The position numbers were made by a program, and so were the translations under genes. Shown here one piece after another: positions 7,731-14,762 of a stretch of 55,041 bases of DNA (within the stretch, counting starts at the first letter, position 1; each line of letters starts with the position of its first letter). Origin of the DNA: CAZLFA01 sp964558665 (GTDB taxonomy: Bacteria > Desulfobacterota > Syntrophia > Syntrophales > PHBD01); assembly GCA_964558665.1 (NCBI GenBank), contig CAZLFA010000020.1:1-55041 (forward strand), read 5' to 3'. The notes beneath the pieces were generated by a model. The model saw only the letters and a program-made list of their open reading frames with translations. It ran no database searches and was not told the origin of the DNA.

Positions 7731-9766
7731 TAGTCGTTCACATCCACTTTCTGGCTGTTTAATTGAATATGGTCGAAGCCGTTAAATTCCAGGTCGGAAC
7801 CGCTGATAATTACTTTCCCGTCTTTGTCCATGCTGATCTTTGATTTGCCGCAGGTGATGGAAAAACTGTCCACGACGGTTATGTCGTAGCTCTTTCCCAC
7901 TGCGACCTGCTTGGTCAAGCCCACTTCTTCAAACTGCCCCAGGCCGACGGCGGTATTCATGGCGCCAATAACGGTCACGGCATATGCCGCGCCGACGCTC
8001 AGGGTCTTTGCTGCCCCCACGTTTTCGGTCGAGGCCAGAAGCACATTCTCATTTTTTAGGCCGGATACGGTCAGGTTCATGTTGCCGCTGATCGACTCCG
8101 TATGATTCGCTCCGACGTTGATGGTCTTGTTTGCGCCGATAGTTTCGCTCTGGTTGACGCCGACGGTCTTGGTGCGGTTATTGGCGACGTTCAGGGTCTC
8201 GTCATGGCCGACAGATTGCCCCTTGTCGTTCTTGATGACGATGTTCCAGTCCTTCTCGCCGTGCAGGAATATCTCTTCGCTTCCGGCCTTGTCCTCGAAG
8301 CGCAGTTCGTTGAAGCCGCTGGAATTGGGATAGCTTCTGGTCCTGATCGTGCTTCTCGTCTTATGGTCGGGAAGGCTGTAAAGGGGATTCCTGTCGCCGT
8401 TATAGACGCTGCCTACGATGACCGGCCAGTCGGGGTCGCCATCCATGAAGGCCACCAGCACCTCGTCACCGATGCGGGGCAGAAAAACCATGCCCCAGCC
8501 GTTTCCACCCCAGCCCTGGGCGCACCGCAGCCAGCAGGAGCTTTTGTCGTCCTTTTTGCCTTTTCTGTCCCAGTGGAACTGGACCTTCACCCGGCCGTAT
8601 CTGTCGGTGTAGATCTCCTCTCCCTGCGGCCCCACCACAACGGCACTCTGTATGCCATAGATGAAACGTTTTTTATGTTCCCGCAAAGGACGGTAGGGGA
8701 CGGAGGAGGGGATAGCCAGAAAATCGTTCGAGTAGCTTGTGCCGCTGTCGGCATCAGCCTGTTCTTCCAGTGTCTGAGGCTGGTTGCCGGAGTGATCGAC
8801 AGACACGATAAGGTATTCAATGTTGTAAGCATCTATGGCATGGTTGTCCAGGGTAAAGGTAACGCCAGGGATCATTCGCGGGCAGTTGCTTTCTCCCGCG
8901 GCCTGATCCCGCAGAGCCAGATTTTCCTCAAGACGGATTTTGGCGATTTTTTTGCCAGGTCCTGCATCTCCGTAAGGGCCGGGGTAGTCGTAGATCTCAT
9001 ACTTGCGGGTTCCCTCATCCTTGCTCTGTTCGTTTGTCTTGAGGTCAACAGCAGCGCGCTTGAAATTGAAACTGTTATGGGCGTAATTTCCGGAACGGAG
9101 GCGACGGGAAAAATCTATGCCGCTGATCACCTCCTTCTCGGGATTCAATCCGCTTTCCGGCTTGAAGGTAATCTCCGGCGATCCTTCGATGAACTTGCAG
9201 CAGAATGGGTCGTCGGCAAAGACCATGACGTGTTTGTCCTGGAAATGTTCGAAGAAGTAATAGATGCCCTCCTCTTCCAGAAGCCGGGAGATGAAATCAA
9301 GGTCTGTCTCGCGATACTGGACGCAGTATTTGCGCTTGTGCTCCTTGTTCTTCAGGCGGAACTCAAGGCGGTCTGATGATATGCCGCTCTCCTTGAAAAT
9401 TCCCGCGATGATGTCCTGTACCTGAGTCGCCTGAAATATGCGGCAGTCCTGTTCAAGCGAGAGCAGTTTCACAGCGGGTACGATTTCGGCGTCGTAGAGA
9501 TATTTACGACCGCTTTTGCCCGTAAACTCAAACTTGCGGACGATCCCGTGAAAATAGCGCTCTGTTTCCGCCCCTTTGATCGTCAACAGGGCTTCTTTAT
9601 GGATTACATCGTCATATGAAATCTTCGCTCTGCCGGCCAGTGATACTGCGGCTACAAACGGCTTTGATAATTCTTCAACAGCCCTGAAGTCGGTTACTGC
9701 AGTTTCAGGGGCACCTTTTATCTCAAATATAAAACTTGCTTCCGATCCTTTATCAAACATCTGCAT
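7730..9766 (-). CDS. vgrG: type VI secretion tip protein VgrG (TssI)
   Basis: 678 residues, complete. The N-terminal gp27-like region (about 1-370) includes KYCVQYRETDLDFISRLLEE and GIYYFFEH. The gp5-like OB region has YTDRYGRVKVQFHWDR and GWGMVFLPRIGDEVLV, followed by FMDGDPDWPVIVGSVYNG. A C-terminal beta-needle of repeated valine/asparagine-rich motifs (NVGANHTESISGNMNLTVSG) ends at VDVND. There is no extra effector domain, so toxicity must come from cargo proteins. GGAGG precedes ATG 9766. It is the centre of an island without T6SS structural genes, so it relies on an apparatus encoded elsewhere. Confidence 0.97.
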   Translation of the reverse strand: MQMFDKGSEASFIFEIKGAPETAVTDFRAVEELSKPFVAAVSLAGRAKISYDDVIHKEALLTIKGAETERYFHGIVRKFEFTGKSGRKYLYDAEIVPAVKLLSLEQDCRIFQATQVQDIIAGIFKESGISSDRLEFRLKNKEHKRKYCVQYRETDLDFISRLLEEEGIYYFFEHFQDKHVMVFADDPFCCKFIEGSPEITFKPESGLNPEKEVISGIDFSRRLRSGNYAHNSFNFKRAAVDLKTNEQSKDEGTRKYEIYDYPGPYGDAGPGKKIAKIRLEENLALRDQAAGESNCPRMIPGVTFTLDNHAIDAYNIEYLIVSVDHSGNQPQTLEEQADADSGTSYSNDFLAIPSSVPYRPLREHKKRFIYGIQSAVVVGPQGEEIYTDRYGRVKVQFHWDRKGKKDDKSSCWLRCAQGWGGNGWGMVFLPRIGDEVLVAFMDGDPDWPVIVGSVYNGDRNPLYSLPDHKTRSTIRTRSYPNSSGFNELRFEDKAGSEEIFLHGEKDWNIVIKNDKGQSVGHDETLNVANNRTKTVGVNQSETIGANKTINVGANHTESISGNMNLTVSGLKNENVLLASTENVGAAKTLSVGAAYAVTVIGAMNTAVGLGQFEEVGLTKQVAVGKSYDITVVDSFSITCGKSKISMDKDGKVIISGSDLEFNGFDHIQLNSQKVDVND

Positions 9767-9788
9767 TTCATTATCCTCCGTTAGTCGC

Positions 9789-10271
9789 TTATTGTTTTTC
9801 TTTTCGTCTCTGCTTCAACTGCGCGTCAGACAGGCAACGCCACCTTTCCACATGTGGACTCGAATATGCTTTGTCATACTGAACTTCACAATACGCCACA
9901 TCTTCGGGCAGTTTTCGTGCTATTGTCGCACTGGTGTTGTTGTAAAGGCATGATACCCAGTACCCCACCGCTGACTTGGGGAATTCCCATTCGGCGATTG
10001 ATTTTCCTTTCACCTTCTTCTTTCCGATCGGCGCAAGAATGATTTGCAGATCCGGCGACCCCTCGGAAAACATCACATTCACAAATGGATGACTGCTCCG
10101 GTCATCGTGTTTCTGCCAATCATCCGGGACATTCCCGGTGATGTCGTGTTGAACGGTCAGTCGGGGCGGACAAACGATCTCATCCCCGGCAAAGGCCAAA
10201 ACATTCATCATCATGACCACGGCCGTAATCACGCATAATAGAAATGCCATCACTGTTTTATTCATCATCAT
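9789..10271 (-). CDS. STY0301-family secreted protein, copy 1
   Basis: About 160 residues with a signal peptide (MMMNKTVMAFLLCVITAVVM, cleaved near AFA). The mature domain contains a Cys pair and the conserved GYWVSCLYNNTSATIARKLP and DVAYCEVQYD motifs of the STY0301 family, periplasmic proteins often found beside T6SS amidase effectors. I infer periplasmic immunity or effector partnership. The start at ATG 10271 follows AGG at short spacing; GTG 10277 is possible. The signal-peptide DNA is almost identical to copy 2, but the mature domain is the most divergent of the three. It lies 22 bases upstream of vgrG. Confidence 0.7.
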   Translation of the reverse strand: MMMNKTVMAFLLCVITAVVMMMNVLAFAGDEIVCPPRLTVQHDITGNVPDDWQKHDDRSSHPFVNVMFSEGSPDLQIILAPIGKKKVKGKSIAEWEFPKSAVGYWVSCLYNNTSATIARKLPEDVAYCEVQYDKAYSSPHVERWRCLSDAQLKQRRKEKQ

Positions 10272-10273
10272 TT

Positions 10274-10771
10274 TCACCTGCCTTTTGATTTTCTTTTTTT
10301 ACTCTCTGCTTTTTTCTTTAGCTCTGCCTCGGATAAGCAATGCCACTTTTTTACAACCGGTTCTGAACTCCGACTGTCATATTCGACTTCGCAATACGCC
10401 ACATCTTCGGGCAGTTTTCGTGCAACCGTCGCACGGGTATCTTTGTACTCGCATAGCACCCAGTAGCCTTCAGTTGGCCTGGGTAGTTCCCATTCTGCGA
10501 TTATGGCACCCTTTGCCTTTCTATATCCTTCCGGCACCAAACTATATTCTTCCTCAGGTCCCCTTTCGGAAAACGACAGATTCACGAAGGGATGTCTTTT
10601 ATGGCTGCCATATATTTTCCACCCGGAAGCATCCTGAACAACGCTTTGCTGAACGGTCAATTCCGATGGACAAAGGAATTTATACTCGGCATAGGACAAA
10701 ACATTCATCATCATGACCACGGCCGTAATCACGCATAATAGAAATGTCATCCCTATTTTATTCATCATCAT
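10274..10771 (-). CDS. STY0301-family secreted protein, copy 2
   Basis: 165 residues. The signal peptide shares nearly all its DNA with copy 1. The mature domain (EYKFLCPSELTV, SGWKIYGSHKRHPFVNLSFS, GYWVLCEYKDTRATVARKLP) closely matches copy 3. It is therefore a mosaic of the other two. The C-terminus is a Lys-rich tail. Its start overlaps the end of copy 3 by 14 bases, so translation is coupled. The predicted location is the periplasm, with immunity against the adjacent amidase the most economical role. Confidence 0.7.
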   Translation of the reverse strand: MMMNKIGMTFLLCVITAVVMMMNVLSYAEYKFLCPSELTVQQSVVQDASGWKIYGSHKRHPFVNLSFSERGPEEEYSLVPEGYRKAKGAIIAEWELPRPTEGYWVLCEYKDTRATVARKLPEDVAYCEVEYDSRSSEPVVKKWHCLSEAELKKKAESKKRKSKGR

Positions 10772-11264
10772 TTTCGCCTGCCTCTTGTTTGCCTTTTTTA
10801 CTCTCTGCTTTCTTCTTTAGTTCTGCCTCGGATAAGCAATGCCACTGTTTCACAACGGCTTCTGGAAATATTCGGTCATACTCGACTTCGCAATATGCCA
10901 CATCTTCGGGCAGTTTTCGTGCAACCGTCGCACTGGTATCTGCGTACTCGCATAGCACCCAGTAGCCTTCAGTTGACTTAAGTAGTTCCCACCTTGCAAT
11001 TAATCTGCTTCCCTTTCTTTTCTCTTCATCCGGAACCAGAATATATGATTCGTTAGGTATTCCTTCGGAAAAAGACAGATTCACGAATGGATGTCTTCTA
11101 TGGCTGCCATACATTTTCCACCCGGAAACATCCTGAACAATGCTTTGCAGAACGGTCAATTCCGATGGACAAACGAATTTATACTCGGCATGGCTCAAAA
11201 CGTTCGTTGATGTAATCGCCACGGCAATAATTGATATTTGGAATAAATCAATTATGTTTTTCAT
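10758..11264 (-). CDS. STY0301-family secreted protein, copy 3, coupled to the amidase gene
   Basis: 168 residues with its own, different signal peptide (MKNIIDLFQISIIAVAITST) and a mature domain nearly identical to copy 2. The ATG overlaps the stop of the amidase gene as TAATG, making it the directly coupled partner of that effector. Conserved Cys residues (VCPSEL, WVLCEY, AYCEVEY, WHCLSE) suggest disulfides in the periplasm. The acidic/Lys tail ends GENDDE. The likely function is immunity to the BPSL0067-type enzyme. Confidence 0.72.
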   Translation of the reverse strand: MKNIIDLFQISIIAVAITSTNVLSHAEYKFVCPSELTVLQSIVQDVSGWKMYGSHRRHPFVNLSFSEGIPNESYILVPDEEKRKGSRLIARWELLKSTEGYWVLCEYADTSATVARKLPEDVAYCEVEYDRIFPEAVVKQWHCLSEAELKKKAESKKGKQEAGENDDE

Positions 11265-11644
11265 TATTCAATCACCGAAAACGCATCGCCGTTGCTGCTG
11301 GGCGAAACGTAAGCGCCATTTTTATTCTTGCCTTTAAACGTTAGATGGTGTTTTCTTATTATCTGAGCCCCCGACCACTGTTCAACAACCCATATGCCCC
11401 GTGCATCCTGGCCAATATAAAATGCGGCGTGATTACCATGGCGACGATTTGGATATTTTCCCTTTACAAAAGTCGCAATGGCAGTGCCTGTTTTCAATTT
11501 TGTATTACCCTTAACGGCCTCGCCCTGCTTCCATCGCGCTGTTTGGGGTGCACTTGTATAGTGTTTGACCAGGGCAACGCATTGCTTTGTACCAACGGGT
11601 TTCTTATCCACCAATTTTTCCGCGTCTGAATAAACATAAGGCAT
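11264..11644 (-). CDS. BPSL0067-family NlpC/P60-like peptidoglycan amidase, T6SS effector candidate
   Basis: 126 residues, no signal peptide, as expected for a T6SS-delivered enzyme. The catalytic Cys is C22 in GTKQCVALVKHY and the His is H72 in GNHAAFYIGQD, with a further polar residue in VVEQW; the C-terminus ends NGDAFSVIE. This order matches the BPSL0067 family, related to NlpC/P60 and Tae amidases. It probably cleaves peptidoglycan peptides in the periplasm of rival cells. GGAGG lies well spaced before the ATG. Its stop overlaps the start of the STY0301 copy 3 gene. Effector status is inferred from context. Confidence 0.8.
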   Translation of the reverse strand: MPYVYSDAEKLVDKKPVGTKQCVALVKHYTSAPQTARWKQGEAVKGNTKLKTGTAIATFVKGKYPNRRHGNHAAFYIGQDARGIWVVEQWSGAQIIRKHHLTFKGKNKNGAYVSPSSNGDAFSVIE

Positions 11645-11733
11645 GATAAACCTCCGTTATTTTTTCAGGATGTTATGGGACTCCTCTGAGTTATCTCAAT
11701 TTAGTCGTCACGCCGTTGATCTGCATCCCACCC

Positions 11734-12222
11734 TCATGGCTGCTCATGTGTCAGTGCGTAGGCTGTGCATTCAAGAAGTGAGAGAGGCGCGTCCGGCGCC
11801 TGGCTCTTGAACCATTCCAGGACGCTTTGTTCTTCTTCCGGTAATGCACATCCGCCCCACACACCCTTGTATTCAATGTCCCCACTGTTTCCTGAGAGAA
11901 TGAATACGCCCCGCTCCATATTCGTTGGCGTTGTCCACACAATGTGCCAGTTATTCTTTCCCGAATATTTTTCTATTTTTTCGATAACGGCTTGCCCTTC
12001 ATTCACTTTTTTAGACATCTCCCGGTTCAGTACATGGATGATGGCAGAGGATAGCGCTTTGCCTGGTAACCGCTGATCTATTCCAGCACACTGATTTCCA
12101 GCATCAAAATTGTTCCCGGCCAGGCATGCAGATGACAGAATCAAAAATGATAAGAGAACTGCCGTTAATTTCACGTCTGCCAGTGTTATAAGCATGTGTC
12201 TCATCTGTGATATCGATACCAT
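11734..12222 (-). CDS. secreted protein of unknown function at the head of the T6SS island
   Basis: Up to 162 residues. A signal segment (LTAVLLSFLILSSACLAG) is better used from the internal ATG at 12204. The Cys after SSA could be a lipobox-like acylation site, but the motif (SSAC) is imperfect. The mature part has NNWHIVWTTPTNMERGVFIL and GVWGGCALPEEEQSVLEWFK. I do not recognise the family. It precedes the amidase gene by 89 bases on the same strand, so it may be another periplasmic protection or accessory protein of the island. Confidence 0.5.
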   Translation of the reverse strand: MVSISQMRHMLITLADVKLTAVLLSFLILSSACLAGNNFDAGNQCAGIDQRLPGKALSSAIIHVLNREMSKKVNEGQAVIEKIEKYSGKNNWHIVWTTPTNMERGVFILSGNSGDIEYKGVWGGCALPEEEQSVLEWFKSQAPDAPLSLLECTAYALTHEQP

Positions 12223-12464
12223 TTGAACTTATCGCTCCCTTGTGCAGTTGAAATACCGAATGATTTAAATGGTCTGTCTGCTCATACGGTATCCGATTTA
12301 TCAACCGGCCTGACGTTGATTTTCACTTAGCCGCTCATTGAGGGGGAAAACCGGTTATTCAATTTAAAAAAATGGTCTTGTGATTTTTAAAAATCGGAAA
12401 CTGTAATTTGATTGCTTTGAGATGATGAGGAGATGATTTTATTTATGCGGAAATCAGTTCCGGG
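12223..12464. other. AT-rich non-coding spacer
   Basis: I see no gene. It contains runs of A/T and no clear terminator. It separates the minus-strand T6SS island from the dehydrogenase remnant and the plus-strand efflux operon, and probably holds the promoter of the island. Confidence 0.4.
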
Positions 12465-12641
12465 TCAACGCTCAAAAAACACCTGAAAAACACCCGGGTT
12501 TTTTAAGGGTTCGGCTAATTCATAATAATTGCGGACTATATTCGCAACGGCCTCCCCGGTGTTGAAGGCATTGAGGGGAGTCATGATAACCTGCCGCCGG
12601 AGCCGCACCTGGTTTTCATCAAACCAAACCTTTACAAACAT
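12465..12641 (-). pseudogene. C-terminal remnant of a D-2-hydroxyacid dehydrogenase
   Basis: A 58-codon minus-strand frame contains RQVIMTPLNAFNTGEAVANI, matching the C-terminal catalytic segment of the intact dehydrogenase at 29214-30179 (PQVIMTPHNAFNTEEAVARK). At DNA level 48 bases (12546-12593 against 29292-29339) differ at only four positions. The catalytic His is replaced by Leu here, and the rest of the enzyme is missing. The N-terminal residues (MFVKVWFDEN) are unrelated. It is a decayed duplicate, not a working enzyme. Confidence 0.65.
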
Positions 12642-12664
12642 TAAGTGATTTTATAAATTCTACC

Positions 12665-12672
12665 TACCGGTA
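12665..12672. promoter_or_regulatory. upstream TetR-like operator half (TACCGGTA)
   Basis: A perfect TACCGGTA palindrome in the context CTACCTACCGGTAAG, just before the -35 box. It shares the TACCTACCG core with the second operator at 12711-12726. Confidence 0.55.
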
Positions 12673-12681
12673 AGTATTTTC

Positions 12682-12710
12682 TTGACAGAGGTATCGTGTT
12701 TGGTTATATA
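12682..12710 (+). promoter_or_regulatory. sigma70 promoter of the tetR-RND operon
   Basis: A perfect -35 TTGACA (12682-12687), a 17-base spacer and a -10 TATATA (12705-12710). It is flanked on both sides by TACCTACCG-type palindromes, fitting autorepression by the TetR protein encoded downstream. Confidence 0.8.
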
Positions 12711-12726
12711 TACCTACCGTTCGGTA
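12711..12726. promoter_or_regulatory. TetR-like operator overlapping the transcription start
   Basis: TACCTACCGTTCGGTA contains the palindrome TACCG-TT-CGGTA (12715-12726) immediately after the -10 box, where bound repressor would block initiation. Confidence 0.65.
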
Positions 12727-12771
12727 AATAAATATTGTGGGGAATTGTAGAGCATCTGATTCAGGAAATAT

Positions 12772-12918
12772 AGATTCTTCGTGCCCTGCGGGCACTCAGA
12801 ATGACGCAGAAGGGTGGAAGGAATGACTGGATGCCCGTTTGCACGGGCATGACAAAGAGCGGCGGGCATAACAAAAAGGAAATAGATTCTTCGCGTCCTG
12901 CGGACGCTCAGCATGACA
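12772..12918. repeat. three palindromic repeats in the tetR 5' leader
   Basis: Two copies of an AGATTCTTCG...CTCAG.ATGAC repeat (12772-12805 and 12884-12918) with stems GTGCCCTGCGGGCAC and GCGTCCTGCGGACGC surround one ATGCCCGTTTGCACGGGCAT palindrome (12831-12850). All lie between the promoter and the tetR start, so they are transcribed as part of the leader. Confidence 0.8.
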
Positions 12919-12961
12919 CTGAAAAGAAGGCACTTGAATGAAAAGGGGGGAGGGAGACGCA

Positions 12962-13597
12962 ATGAAAAAGAAGGAGCACAAAAAGGAACAGAAAGCGATG
13001 CATGAAGGCGATGCGCGGGAACGGCTTCTGAAGGCGGCGCTCAAACTCTTCACGCAGAGCGGATACGCGGCAACGTCGGTCAGAGAACTGGTCGAGGAGG
13101 CGGGCGTCACCAAGCCCGTGCTCTACTACTACTTCAAAAACAAGGAGGGCATCTATTCGGAGATAGTAAAGACGCACTTTACAAGCATCGACGCTCTCTT
13201 CGACTACTACCTCAAATGCCCCGGCAGCGTGAACGAGCGGCTGACGAACCTGTTCGACCGCATACTGTCGTTTGTCATCGAGAACAAGGATTTCGTGAGG
13301 CTGATGCACGCCATCTATTACGGGCCTCCCCAGGGCGCGCCCTATTTCGATTTCGAGACATTCTGCGGCGACGTGCACGGCTTCATCGCCGCCATGATCG
13401 AGGAAGGCATAAGAACGGGCGAGTACCGTGAGCACAGCGCCTCCGACATGGGGTGGGTTGTTTTCGGCGTGATCCACACCTCGATTGACGAACAGATAGC
13501 CAACCGGGGGCCGATGATAAGCCGCGTAGACAGCCTCCGCATTCTCAACCAGGTGCTTGCTGAAGTGACGAATAAGAAGAAAAGAGGAAGGAAGTGA
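12962..13597 (+). CDS. TetR/AcrR-family transcriptional repressor
   Basis: 211 residues from ATG 12962, preceded by GGGGGGAGGGAGA. The ATG at 12938 has no ribosome binding site. The N-terminal helix-turn-helix is clear: ARERLLKAALKLFTQSGYAA, SVRELVEEAGVTKPVLYYYF, KNKEGIYSEIV. The C-terminal ligand domain is variable and contains FVRLMHAIYYGPPQGAP. It is the first gene of the efflux operon, four bases before the adaptor gene. It probably represses its own promoter through the two palindromes at 12665-12726, with the inducing drug or metabolite unknown. The Lys-rich C-terminal end (TNKKKRGRK) is ordinary. Confidence 0.92.
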   Translation: MKKKEHKKEQKAMHEGDARERLLKAALKLFTQSGYAATSVRELVEEAGVTKPVLYYYFKNKEGIYSEIVKTHFTSIDALFDYYLKCPGSVNERLTNLFDRILSFVIENKDFVRLMHAIYYGPPQGAPYFDFETFCGDVHGFIAAMIEEGIRTGEYREHSASDMGWVVFGVIHTSIDEQIANRGPMISRVDSLRILNQVLAEVTNKKKRGRK

Positions 13598-13601
13598 TCT
13601 T

Positions 13602-14759
13602 ATGAGAAGGGCATGCCTGCTTTTGATGTCCTTGTTGTATCTGTTTGTTTCCGGCTGTTCGCTGGGAGGCAGCGCGGAAGGACGCGCCGAGAAGAGAAGC
13701 GCCCGGCCGCCCGTCGCCGTTGATATAGCTGCGGCGGAGTCGTCCAGGCTTGTGGAAGGCATCAATGTCACCGGGACGCTTGCCCCGAAGTTTGAAGTGG
13801 ACGTCAAGTCGGAGATCATGGGCGTTGTCAAGGAAGTGCAGGTCAATGAGTGGATTCGCGTCAAGAAGGGGACCGTGCTGGCGCGCATCGACAGCCGTGA
13901 ACTGGACGCCTCGTCAAAGCGGGCGGAGGCGGCCCTGGAGTCGGCGAAGGCTTCCTATCTTCAGTCGCGTGTAGGCGACAACCGCGCCAGCCGCGAGCTC
14001 ACAAGAATGAAGAAACTCAGGGAATACGGGCTTGCCACTCAGCAGAATCTCGATGACTCCGGAACGGAGGCGGAGGCCTCGGCCGCGCGGGTGAAGGCCG
14101 CAAACGCCCAGGTCAGGGTTGCCAGCGAGGACTACAGGCAGGCGAGGACGCGTCTTTCCAAGGGCGTTATCACGGCGCCGATAGACGGTGTCGTATCGAT
14201 GCGGCGCGTGAACGTGGGGGACCTGGTCGGTGAAATGGGCGTGGACAGGCCGCTGTTTCATATTGTGGACAACCGCATCCTGAACCTGACGGTGTCCGTG
14301 CCTTCCATCGAGATGGCCAGGGTGCGCGTCGGGCATGAACTGCATTTCACGACGGATGCGCATCCGGGCAGAACCTTTATCGGGAAGATTATGTTTATCA
14401 ATCCCTCGGTCAATGAGACCGACCGCGCCCTGAAGGTCATCGCCGAAGTGGACAACACCGCGGAAGAGCTGAAGGGCGGGCTCTTTATCAAGGGCAGGAT
14501 CATCGTGGGTGAGAGAAGCAACGTCGTGCAGGTGCCGCGCACGGCCCTGATGGGATGGGACGTGACGGGCAGGAAGGCGAGGATATTTGTCGTGTCCGGC
14601 GATACGGCGGCAATGCGTGAAGTGAAAACGGGAGTCCTTTCCGGAGACAGGGTGGAGATCGTCGAAGGCCTGAAGCAAGGAGAGTCGTATATCCTGAAGG
14701 GCGGGTTCAACGTCAGGGAAGGCGACCGCCTCATCCTTGCGAACGGGCGGGGGGCATGA
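13602..14759 (+). CDS. RND efflux periplasmic adaptor (membrane fusion) lipoprotein
   Basis: 385 residues. A signal peptide with a lipobox (LFVSGCS) anchors it to the inner membrane as a lipoprotein. The lipoyl-type halves (TGTLAPKFEVDVKSEIMGVV, GTVLARIDSRELD) flank an alpha-hairpin of about 70 residues rich in Ala/Arg, followed by the beta-barrel (VISMRRVNVGDLV-like segment, LHFTTDAHPGRTF) and the membrane-proximal domain (RTALMGWDVTGRKARIFVVS). It links the RND permease to TolC. It belongs to the tetR-adaptor-permease-TolC operon with gaps of four and three bases. Confidence 0.93.
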   Translation: MRRACLLLMSLLYLFVSGCSLGGSAEGRAEKRSARPPVAVDIAAAESSRLVEGINVTGTLAPKFEVDVKSEIMGVVKEVQVNEWIRVKKGTVLARIDSRELDASSKRAEAALESAKASYLQSRVGDNRASRELTRMKKLREYGLATQQNLDDSGTEAEASAARVKAANAQVRVASEDYRQARTRLSKGVITAPIDGVVSMRRVNVGDLVGEMGVDRPLFHIVDNRILNLTVSVPSIEMARVRVGHELHFTTDAHPGRTFIGKIMFINPSVNETDRALKVIAEVDNTAEELKGGLFIKGRIIVGERSNVVQVPRTALMGWDVTGRKARIFVVSGDTAAMREVKTGVLSGDRVEIVEGLKQGESYILKGGFNVREGDRLILANGRGA

Positions 14760-14762
14760 CCG

